This document shows positions 1-6,515 of a stretch of 7,569 nt of DNA, in pieces (position 1 is the first letter of the stretch; every line of letters begins with the position of its first letter). The DNA is from JACQXM01 sp964569425 (GTDB taxonomy: Bacteria; Planctomycetota; Phycisphaerae; UBA1845). A program made the translations under genes and the position numbers. The notes under the pieces are model-generated. The model ran no database searches. It was given only the letters and a program-made list of their open reading frames with translations, and was not told where the DNA came from. The stretch spans positions 1-7,569 of the forward strand of contig CAZMVD010000169.1 of the NCBI GenBank assembly GCA_964569425.1, in the 5' to 3' direction.

Positions 1-25
1 CGGCCAACTCCCCCCACTACCCGAA

Positions 26-55
26 CCCGCCATTGCAAACGGCTGAGGTGTTACC
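26..55. repeat. Left inverted repeat bracketing the gene cluster
   Basis: Read on the minus strand it starts GGTAACACCTCAGCCG, continues TTTGCAATGGCGGG, and matches 7515-7546 on the plus strand at 27 of 30 aligned positions with one 2-nt gap. It covers the stop codon of the last gene. A weaker match (CG, T, then AGTGG) may extend it outwards. Confidence 0.75.
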
Positions 56-575
56 AAATCTCTACAGCATCAGGAATGCCATAATCCCCTAAGATGTCGA
101 TGGCCGCGCTCCGTAGGAGAAGCATCCGTTGGTAATTGTCCTTGACCTCGCCTTCAATGGGCGTCTGCGGTTTGATAATCATGCGGTCCTTTCGGAGCCG
201 ATCGGTTGCCTTGACAACGCAGTCGCTTACCTGTTGCCCAAAAACGTCCCCGCTCATCCTTTTGGCTAGACCTAACGCCGTACCAACAAACTTGTAGGTG
301 CGATCATCGACTGACTCATCGGTAGGTAGCTTCATCGCATCCTTAATCGCGTTCGCGTAGACGGTCGGGTTACTTACGACTCGATCCAACAAGGCTTTCG
401 TCTCATCGTCCATCATTCGCTCGATTAATCCATGCCGAAGCGAAGCAAAATAGGCAATGGTCTCTACTGGCGTTTCGGGCGCGGAACTCTGCTGAGCCGT
501 GCCCACGGTGTTGGTCCCTGCGGAAACGATTAGAACACTAACGGAGAAATATCCACACTTACTGATCGAGTACAT
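51..575 (-). CDS. Small exported helical protein following the zincin-like gene (unknown function)
   Basis: 174 residues from the ATG at 575 (AGAGG 8 nt upstream), or 180 from the ATG at 593, which overlaps the previous stop as ATGA. Either start gives a signal peptide: hydrophobic YFSVSVLIVSAG, then TNTVGTAQQ with a probable cleavage after GTA or AQ. The mature part is charged and looks mostly alpha-helical, with LLDRVVSNPTVYANAI, GTALGLAKRM and a HEAT-like end LLLRSAAIDILGDYGIPDAV. The short motif VSNP(T/S)V also occurs in the repeats of the first gene (NPTVAEKL, VSNPSVAEKL), which may mean distant kinship or chance. I recognise no family and see no catalytic motif. Low GC and tight linkage to the metallopeptidase-like gene suggest a cognate exported partner or inhibitor (inference). 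The stop TAA lies inside the left inverted repeat. Confidence 0.75.
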   Translation of the reverse strand: MYSISKCGYFSVSVLIVSAGTNTVGTAQQSSAPETPVETIAYFASLRHGLIERMMDDETKALLDRVVSNPTVYANAIKDAMKLPTDESVDDRTYKFVGTALGLAKRMSGDVFGQQVSDCVVKATDRLRKDRMIIKPQTPIEGEVKDNYQRMLLLRSAAIDILGDYGIPDAVEIW

Positions 576-583
576 TTTGCGAA

Positions 584-588
584 CCTCT
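584..588 (-). promoter_or_regulatory. Candidate Shine-Dalgarno AGAGG for the last gene
   Basis: AGAGG lies 8 nt before the ATG at 575. It favours that start over the ATG at 593, which forms an ATGA overlap with the preceding stop but lacks a clear ribosome binding site. Confidence 0.5.
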
Positions 589-589
589 T

Positions 590-3013
590 TCATGGACAAC
601 TTGAAACCAATCTGTTTCCAACTCCGCTAAGACTGCCAGCGGCACGACAAGTTCTCGCGTCTGTTTCTATTGCATGCGTAAACCGGCGTTGCTGATGGAC
701 CTTGTCATCGAGTGTCGATCCATTGCGTGACTGGAAGAATATGTAAGTGGGGGTGATTACGTCACCCCGGTTCGTCAGCGCATGGCCGAGTTCGTGTGGG
801 AGTACTCTTCGTCGGACGTCGGCTGAGGAAGCAACGAACAAATAGGTGTCTTCCTGCTGAGCTGGCGGAAGGCTGATGCCCCCTCGTAGACCAGGCGTAC
901 TGGCAAGGCCTTCCGCTATCGTGGCTGGGTCAAAGGGACTGATGAAATAGACCTCGACAATGTCGAAACTGGTTCCCGTTGTGGAAGTAAGAACCACCTC
1001 CTCGTCCGCACCCGGTCCATCGGTGAAAAGGCCGTCCCGTAAAATGTTTACGCCTCCAGCGTTCGTTGGCGCGTCCTCGAACGACGTGCTTCCAACTTGT
1101 ATGACTCGAATGCACGCCTGTGTCCAGGCGATGTTAGACCGATCAAATTCAGCGGAAACACGTCCATTCGCCGCGGTAGTCGATCCGAGCACGGTATTCC
1201 TCATACCGTCGCCACTTATATCTGCAAATGGCTCACCCGCGTCGAAAACTCCATTACCTTCGCCTGGATCGCCCGTCCCAGGCATTCCGTCCAAACCATA
1301 ATCATCAAACGGTTCGTTGAACACATGAACGCGGATGCGCACTTCGCGACGCTGGTCGTTGGGCACGCGGTCGCACACCGGGACGCCGGACGCAAATGCC
1401 CCGCCGAGCGTGTCGATCGTCGCTTGTACGCCTCCATCGATCGTTGCCTTGTGCGTGCGATCATTCGCGCCTTCGTCGATCACAGGCCCCCCAGCCCGCA
1501 CGGAATACACGGCGAAGCCGTCGTCCTGATCCGCCGCCGTCACCATCGACAAGTCCGGGGCGGTCAGGAGTTGAGTTTCCGACATGAACACGCCGGTATC
1601 CGGCCCCGTTTCCGCCAGCGTGATGTCGTGTTCCGCGTCATCCGCGCCCCCGCCGCCGGTGAGCGTCCCGACTTTCACGGTCACGGCCTCGGCCACGGCC
1701 GGGTTCGCATTGCCCGGCAAATGCGTGACGCGCACCACGAACCGTTCCGGATCGGCATCAATGAACGTGCCGCCGGCACCGTTGAGGGCGGTGCCGGAGT
1801 GCCCGCCGGAATAACCGGACAGCTCATTCGGCGCCCGATCCTCTCCCCAGTGCCCAATGTTGACATGGTCCGCCAGTGCCATGGCCGATGCCCCAGAATC
1901 CCAGGTCAGGATGGCGAGTTCCGAAACGGTTACCCGAACCGCGTCGCTGCACCAGTCGGCGGGACCCGCGCCATCCGGGTCCAATTCAAACATAATCTGC
2001 TGATCGCCGATCGTTGCGCTGGGTCGAATCCCCTCCAGCCAAAGGTTGACCACACGCATCCCCCCGGTCAATCCGAAGTCGGAGGCCTGGTAATCGCCCG
2101 GCGCCACGTAGTCCCCAACAGGTATGACGCTCGCACTACGCACCAGGTTCCCGTTTTTCTTCCAGATGCGCAAATGCCCGGGCGCCGGAACAATCCCCGG
2201 TGGCGAAGTAGAAAAAGTCGCTCCTGCCGGGTTCGATGCCGAGTAGGTCACGCGAAACAGCGCCACACCGAGATCGACGGCGTCTGCCACCTCCAGCACC
2301 ATTCGTACAAATCCGGTTTCCGAAGTATTGGCATCGTCGGGCGTCCCGATTACTCCGTCCAGGTTGTATCCGTCCCCGAAGTCGGCCACATGATCGCCGT
2401 CGTTGTCGTTACTGTTGACCCACACGATGCGCCCAGGCAAGTCAGTTCGGTCTTCGATCGCGTCCTCGCCCGAGGTCCGCTGGGGTCCGAAATCGGGCGC
2501 TGTGGCATCGTTGTCACTGTCGACATCCAAGTCCAGAATGCCGACGACGATGGTCGCCTGTGACACGCATACATCGTAGGTCACTTGCGGCCCCACGACC
2601 GTGCCCGTGACCTCCAGCGTCATCGCCCCCGGCGGGGCGTCGGCCAGCAGAGACACCGTCACCGTGACCGTGGTCGGCTGATCCAGCCCCTCACAATCCA
2701 CCACCGCGGGCTGTACGCTCGCGATCACCGCCTCGTTCGGCGGCACGCCCGGAAGGTCCGCCGATACCTCCATCGTCAGGCAGTCCCCGGCGCACGCCGC
2801 TTCGAATTCCACCACCGCCGTCCCACCCGGACAGCCCGCCCCCGGGCCCAGCGCAACCAGCGCGCACTCGGCCGGCGCGCACTCCCCGCACGTCCCCCGC
2901 GCCGCGGAGGCCCCCTGGCACGTCCCGCCGGGACAGGGCGTGCAGTCGGCCGCGCACGAGTAGGAACAAGTGAAACCTCCGCAGGTCTCGCCGGTCGGTG
3001 TACACACGTCCAC
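590..3013 (-). CDS. Cysteine-rich mosaic protein with C-terminal HELGH zincin-like motif, N-terminally truncated
   Basis: 807 residues from a GTG. Residues 1-50 are one cysteine module, nearly identical to residues 206-254 of the other large protein. Residues 51-160 resemble that protein's beta domain only weakly. Residues 161-230 carry Asp-rich calcium-loop-like sequences (DVDSDNDA, NSNDNDGDHVADFGDG), 230-370 and 370-535 look like two beta-sandwich modules, and 565-605 is another Asp/Gly-rich stretch (DYGLDGMPGTGDPGEGNG). Near the C-terminus, HELGH at 740-744 is a zinc-binding HExxH: His740 and His744 would bind zinc and Glu741 would be the base. The metzincin Gly and third His are not in place; Asp751 or a later His (773, 780) are candidate third ligands. 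A secreted metallopeptidase is the likely role, but activity is uncertain. There is no signal peptide, ATG or clear ribosome binding site. GC drops from about 83% at the start to 42-52% near the stop. The end overlaps, or lies 14 nt from, the last gene. Confidence 0.75.
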   Translation of the reverse strand: MDVCTPTGETCGGFTCSYSCAADCTPCPGGTCQGASAARGTCGECAPAECALVALGPGAGCPGGTAVVEFEAACAGDCLTMEVSADLPGVPPNEAVIASVQPAVVDCEGLDQPTTVTVTVSLLADAPPGAMTLEVTGTVVGPQVTYDVCVSQATIVVGILDLDVDSDNDATAPDFGPQRTSGEDAIEDRTDLPGRIVWVNSNDNDGDHVADFGDGYNLDGVIGTPDDANTSETGFVRMVLEVADAVDLGVALFRVTYSASNPAGATFSTSPPGIVPAPGHLRIWKKNGNLVRSASVIPVGDYVAPGDYQASDFGLTGGMRVVNLWLEGIRPSATIGDQQIMFELDPDGAGPADWCSDAVRVTVSELAILTWDSGASAMALADHVNIGHWGEDRAPNELSGYSGGHSGTALNGAGGTFIDADPERFVVRVTHLPGNANPAVAEAVTVKVGTLTGGGGADDAEHDITLAETGPDTGVFMSETQLLTAPDLSMVTAADQDDGFAVYSVRAGGPVIDEGANDRTHKATIDGGVQATIDTLGGAFASGVPVCDRVPNDQRREVRIRVHVFNEPFDDYGLDGMPGTGDPGEGNGVFDAGEPFADISGDGMRNTVLGSTTAANGRVSAEFDRSNIAWTQACIRVIQVGSTSFEDAPTNAGGVNILRDGLFTDGPGADEEVVLTSTTGTSFDIVEVYFISPFDPATIAEGLASTPGLRGGISLPPAQQEDTYLFVASSADVRRRVLPHELGHALTNRGDVITPTYIFFQSRNGSTLDDKVHQQRRFTHAIETDARTCRAAGSLSGVGNRLVSSCP

Positions 3014-3031
3014 CGTGCATGGATCGCCGCC
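2861..3031 (-). repeat. Shared cysteine-module direct repeat, copy B
   Basis: The partner of 5731-5901, offset 2870 nt. Here it forms the very start of the gene; the upstream cysteine-rich tract of copy A is missing. Exact runs lie at 2864-2903 and 2958-2998. Past the APAEC codons the two genes share no obvious DNA similarity. Confidence 0.9.
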
Positions 3032-3092
3032 GAACTCCAGGTACGCGCCGAAGGTGACTATGAAAGACCCAGCGTCACCGCCAACTGTTCGT
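3014..3092 (-). other. 79-nt junction before the second cysteine-rich gene, frame open without a start codon
   Basis: After the TAG at 3095-3093 the frame of the downstream cysteine-rich gene is open from 3115 (a TGA lies at 3118-3116) right into the GTG at 3013. It would read NRRTVGGDAGSFIVTFGAYL and continue EFGGDPC. There is no ATG in that frame and no convincing ribosome binding site. A 6-bp inverted repeat (3053-3058 with 3074-3079, 15-nt loop) is present. The stretch looks like coding sequence cut off from its own beginning. Confidence 0.5.
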
Positions 3093-4154
3093 CTATTCCT
3101 TCCGAAGTGACCGAATCAAATCTGAAATGGCTTTCACCTTTTCGGGGGTCTCCGCGCTGGCCGGCGCGGTCCCGCGCATCACACCGCTTGCATCGTACAC
3201 TTTGCCCTCCAGTTCAAAGTAGTTCTTTTTCACCAGGGTATCCTCGATCAGAACAAGCGGAGTGCCCTCCTTTCTCTTGACAACCGGACTGACCTGGGGC
3301 GCCGCGGCATCTAGGGGGCCGATCAGGGACCATTGGCCTTCCCACTCCGCCACCACGGAGGCGCCATTGTCGCACACGAGAAAGGGCCCGCGGAGTTCCA
3401 CGCTGTACTCCTTGGCGAGCTTCCACTTCTCTCCATCAAAGCTCCAGCGTTGCAGCCTGCCGTCCGCCGTCATTAACAGCTCGAGCCGATTATCGCCCGA
3501 AGCGAGGAAGTCATAATGAATCACTTTCGGCGGATCCCCCATCCGGAGCCCCGAGCGCACGAGTTCGTCGCCCTCCGACCACCCGCTAAGGCCCATGCTG
3601 CGAACGCCGATTGGCTCAAGAGCTGGTTCACTGCCCATCGACTTGCGTAATGACCGGAGCAATGTTCCGTCGAGCATTCCCACACCATCGGGACCAACCG
3701 AAAATGCTTGCAATGGAAAACTTACAATTCGTGGCCCGTTCATCCCTGGAGGAAGCCAATCAATGTTCCAAGTTGCCAAGAGCGTTGACCCTGCCATCGC
3801 CCATCGCTCTGGCAACTTTGGATCTGGCTGACCCTTCTCGGGTGGCTGTACGACACCGACGCCTCTGCCAAACAAATAATACCGGGTCACAACGTTCTGC
3901 TCATCAGGTCGACTGTCCACGGTTACGAGCGCCCGACCTATACCATTAGAAATGGTATAGTCGATGGACCATGCCTCGAATGCACCTATTGTGACGCGTT
4001 GAAGGCAAGGCGCGCCCTCCAACCAAACGTCGCTCTGCGCAAAAAGGACATCACTGAAGATGCTTGCCCTCAAAAGCGCGCAAGCAATTCCGATTCGGCG
4101 CCAGTACACTCTATTAGAATTGCCGCGTACATAGCAGTGCTTACGGGTATTCAT
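3093..4154 (-). CDS. Exported protein of unknown function, coupled to the transglutaminase-like gene
   Basis: 353 residues. The start is well fixed: ATG with GGAGG 6 nt upstream, overlapping the previous stop by 14 nt. The N-terminus has a long basic part (Arg and Lys up to RR at 19-20), a hydrophobic stretch IGIACALLRASIF and a likely signal peptidase site after Ala39 (VLFA-Q). The mature part is rich in short beta strands and Trp/Gly turns, for example MTADGRLQRWSFDG followed by a GQW segment near residue 275, which resembles propeller-like or beta-sandwich folds. It has few cysteines, unlike its neighbours. I do not recognise a family and see no catalytic motif. GC is about 50%. Its tight coupling to the transglutaminase-like gene suggests a partner, inhibitor or immunity protein acting outside the cytoplasm (inference). 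A perfect 10-bp hairpin lies early in the gene (3938-3960). Confidence 0.8.
   Translation of the reverse strand: MNTRKHCYVRGNSNRVYWRRIGIACALLRASIFSDVLFAQSDVWLEGAPCLQRVTIGAFEAWSIDYTISNGIGRALVTVDSRPDEQNVVTRYYLFGRGVGVVQPPEKGQPDPKLPERWAMAGSTLLATWNIDWLPPGMNGPRIVSFPLQAFSVGPDGVGMLDGTLLRSLRKSMGSEPALEPIGVRSMGLSGWSEGDELVRSGLRMGDPPKVIHYDFLASGDNRLELLMTADGRLQRWSFDGEKWKLAKEYSVELRGPFLVCDNGASVVAEWEGQWSLIGPLDAAAPQVSPVVKRKEGTPLVLIEDTLVKKNYFELEGKVYDASGVMRGTAPASAETPEKVKAISDLIRSLRKE
3938..3960 (-). repeat. Perfect 10-bp inverted repeat with 3-nt loop inside the coding region
   Basis: CTATACCATT and AATGGTATAG are exact reverse complements around a 3-nt loop. The repeat lies about 195-217 nt into the 353-residue gene and encodes part of YTISNGI. 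It could form an mRNA hairpin or be a dyad binding site; no T-run follows, so it is not an intrinsic terminator. Confidence 0.6.
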
Positions 4155-6495
4155 TAGCCACCTCCGATAACTGATTTTGGGCCGGGCTCTTCAGCATGAG
4201 AAACGATGGTACCTGAACGCCAATATCTGTTATATTCCCATTTCCATTCAAATCAACGCCCACAGTTGCCTCATCGACAGGATGATTGGCAACGAACTTG
4301 AAATACCCGTCGATCGCATTGGTGTCGATCTCAGCCAGCGATGTGTACGTCACACCGTAGCTCGGATCATAATACACCGGCGGCGTTCCGAATCGCACGA
4401 CCTGATGATTATTGAACAACGACGCGGGATTCGTGGTCGCCTGCCCCGCCATGCCCGGCACGTCATTCACTTGCGCAAAGCGCCAATTGTACTGCGAAGT
4501 AATAAAAGGACTGTTGGGTACGTTCAGATAGGGATATTGTGGATCGCCACTGATGCCCGCGCCTTGCGCGAACGTCCAGTTCTTCACGGCAAAGCCGTAT
4601 GGACTCAGCGGACCCAATGATACGTGATAGAACACGATATATTCGTTCGTATGGTCAATCCCCTGTGCCCCGAGGATGTCGATGAAGAATTTGGCCCACG
4701 CGCCGCACTGACCGTCGCCCTTCTCCAGGAGTGCCGCGGTCGTGGTGTTGATGCAACTCCAGTCCCCATAGTAACTCAACTGCGCGCCGTCGACAACGTT
4801 CAGACCGTCTTTGGGCTTGCGCCGCACGTCCCGATCGGTGAACTCGTTCCAGATGGCAGCAATGGCGGCATCCTGCTGGGACAGCCCGCCGGCGTTTGTG
4901 CAGCCGAGGTGAACGATGGTTTCATGCAACGTGGTGCCGGCAATCCCCGGGCCTAGGGTCACGTAGATGCGATGCTTCGTGATCGGAACGTCACAGATGA
5001 GGGGCGGGGCGCCTCCGCCCGTAATCGTCCATTGAATGGTGAGGGGATCGAAATAGTCCAACCGGTCGGCCAGCAGGCGATCCGCGGGCACGTCAGTTAC
5101 GGCCAGCGTGCCACCGGAAAGCGAACCGGTGGCCTGGAACACATAGGTCGCTCCCGACGCAGAGGCCACGCCGCGCACCTCGGCCGACGTGCCCAGCGCG
5201 TCGGGCGGCTCTACCTGGAACACGGCCGACACGTGCATCCTCTTGTTTCTGGGATAGAGCACCGGAAAGTTGTGATCACCTACGTCATCATTGTTGTCGT
5301 TCGGCGGCACCGAATTGTCCTTCCAATGGGGCGCGGCGTACACCCCCGTTCCATCATCCTTGGAAATGTCACGCCGGTCCGGCCCGCCGAAGGTTACGCT
5401 AAGCGTACGAAGCCGAACCACTCGAATCACAGTCGTATCGAATACCTGGCAGTTTACTTCTCCCTTGGAATCCAGAATCGTTCCGACGACGCGTATCGTG
5501 AAGGAACCAGCCGGAATGTCCGCTGAGGTATCTACGGCCACATGAATCGGAGACTTAACCGGCCCGCAAGCCACACTCCCGGTTACCGATGCGGACGCAA
5601 ACGGCCAATACTCCGGCTCCAGGATTTCTGCGGAAAACGTCATAGTGGCGCATTCCGGAAAGCAGACGGCTACTCCTGAAACCGCTACCGATGCGTCCGG
5701 GCACACATCGGCAACCGGGTTCAGTTCTAACGTGCACTCGGCCGGCGCGCACTCCCCGCACGTCCCCCGCGCCACTGATGCCCCCTGGCACGTGCCGCCC
5801 GGGCAGGGTGTGCAATCATTGGCGCAGGAGTAGGAACAAGTGAAACCTCCGCAGGTCTCGCCGGTCGGCGTGCACACGTCAATCGTGCACGGGTCGCCGC
5901 CTCCGCACATCGACGGGAAATCGCAGGTGTACGCCGTGCAGGCCGGCGGGTCGAAACACACGCACACATCCTGCGTGCACACGCTGCCGTCCGAACAACA
6001 CGAGCCGTCGGGGCACACGGTCCCCGCGCAGCAGCCGTCCAATGGGGCGCACTCATCACAAACGTCGCAGCAGACGTCTCCACTCAGCGGCGGCGGCCGC
6101 GGACACACCCGACCGCTCGGGCAACATATCCCGCCCTCGCACACCCCCCAGCAACACTCGTCCCCGCAGCAGCTCAACGACGGCGGCGGCGCATCGCAGC
6201 ATGACTCCAAGGGCGGAGGCGCGCCCGGGCAGCAGGTCCCCTCGCAACAGAGCACCCCAGGCCCGCAGATCGGATCGTGGAAGCACGTCCCGCCCGAGCA
6301 CGAGTCGGCTGTGCAGGGGTTGTTGTCGTCACAATCGACGCAGCCCGGGGCGCAGGGGTCGCCGCAATCGAGATCGCACGGATCGTCGTTATCGCAGCAG
6401 GGGTCGGGGTTCGGCGCGTGCGAACAGCCCCCGGCCGTGCAGGTGTCGATCGTGCAGGGCTTGCCGTCGTCGCGGTCGTGCGGGTTCGCGCACAC
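4141..6495 (-). CDS. Cysteine-rich mosaic protein with C-terminal transglutaminase-like domain, N-terminally truncated
   Basis: 784 residues from a GTG start. Residues 1-254 carry about 55 cysteines, with three D-x-P-C-T-x-D-x-C type units (near 12-19, 59-66, 201-208) and many CC pairs; such disulfide-rich tracts occur in exported proteins. Residues about 255-360 look like a beta-sandwich with a few cysteines, and 360-520 a second beta-rich part. Residues about 540-730 match a transglutaminase-like (papain-fold) core: Cys597 in GDGQCGAWA, His697 in NNHQVV and Asp710 in YYDPSYG, in the order and spacing of the usual triad. This fold can crosslink, deamidate or cleave proteins; the actual reaction is not known. 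There is no signal peptide, no ATG and no good ribosome binding site, and an in-frame TGA lies two codons upstream, so I read it as a 5'-truncated or orphan module. GC falls from about 78% in the cysteine tract to about 40% near the 3' end. It overlaps the next gene by 14 nt. Confidence 0.75.
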   Translation of the reverse strand: MCANPHDRDDGKPCTIDTCTAGGCSHAPNPDPCCDNDDPCDLDCGDPCAPGCVDCDDNNPCTADSCSGGTCFHDPICGPGVLCCEGTCCPGAPPPLESCCDAPPPSLSCCGDECCWGVCEGGICCPSGRVCPRPPPLSGDVCCDVCDECAPLDGCCAGTVCPDGSCCSDGSVCTQDVCVCFDPPACTAYTCDFPSMCGGGDPCTIDVCTPTGETCGGFTCSYSCANDCTPCPGGTCQGASVARGTCGECAPAECTLELNPVADVCPDASVAVSGVAVCFPECATMTFSAEILEPEYWPFASASVTGSVACGPVKSPIHVAVDTSADIPAGSFTIRVVGTILDSKGEVNCQVFDTTVIRVVRLRTLSVTFGGPDRRDISKDDGTGVYAAPHWKDNSVPPNDNNDDVGDHNFPVLYPRNKRMHVSAVFQVEPPDALGTSAEVRGVASASGATYVFQATGSLSGGTLAVTDVPADRLLADRLDYFDPLTIQWTITGGGAPPLICDVPITKHRIYVTLGPGIAGTTLHETIVHLGCTNAGGLSQQDAAIAAIWNEFTDRDVRRKPKDGLNVVDGAQLSYYGDWSCINTTTAALLEKGDGQCGAWAKFFIDILGAQGIDHTNEYIVFYHVSLGPLSPYGFAVKNWTFAQGAGISGDPQYPYLNVPNSPFITSQYNWRFAQVNDVPGMAGQATTNPASLFNNHQVVRFGTPPVYYDPSYGVTYTSLAEIDTNAIDGYFKFVANHPVDEATVGVDLNGNGNITDIGVQVPSFLMLKSPAQNQLSEVANEYP
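4161..4165 (-). promoter_or_regulatory. Shine-Dalgarno GGAGG of the 353-residue gene
   Basis: GGAGG lies 6 nt before the ATG at 4154, within the last codons of the transglutaminase-like gene. The start is thus well supported and probably translationally coupled to the upstream gene. Confidence 0.8.
5731..5901 (-). repeat. Shared cysteine-module direct repeat, copy A
   Basis: 171 nt aligning without gaps to 2861-3031 with 20 mismatches (about 88% identity), including exact runs of 40 nt (5734-5773) and 41 nt (5828-5868). It encodes GGDPCT to APAEC. Similarity stops sharply on both sides. It is interior to this gene, with some 200 residues of cysteine-rich sequence before it. Confidence 0.9.
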
Positions 6496-6515
6496 CGACC
6501 TTCAAACCGCCAGTT
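6496..6515 (-). other. Abrupt junction between gene 1 and the cysteine-rich gene
   Basis: Only 20 nt separate the TAG of the first gene from the GTG of the second. In the frame of the second gene a TGA lies at 6504-6502, two codons before that GTG, so its N-terminus cannot extend further. GAAGG sits only 3 nt before the GTG, too close for a good ribosome binding site. The preceding gene therefore runs straight into the middle of a cysteine-rich segment. Confidence 0.6.

Noticed and set aside
26..55. Intrinsic terminator after the last gene
   Set aside because: The GCC/GGC stem is short and imperfect and no T-run follows in the sense direction.
1097..2563. Long open frame on the plus strand (488 codons)
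   Set aside because: It lies wholly antisense to the zincin-like gene; its His/Arg-rich product is the usual shadow of high-GC coding sequence, and it has no recognisable motif or ribosome binding site.
5555..6495. Cysteine-codon periodicity as a CRISPR-like or tandem nucleotide repeat array
   Set aside because: The recurring TGC/TGT pattern comes from irregular protein repeats; units differ in length and there are no constant repeats with unique spacers.
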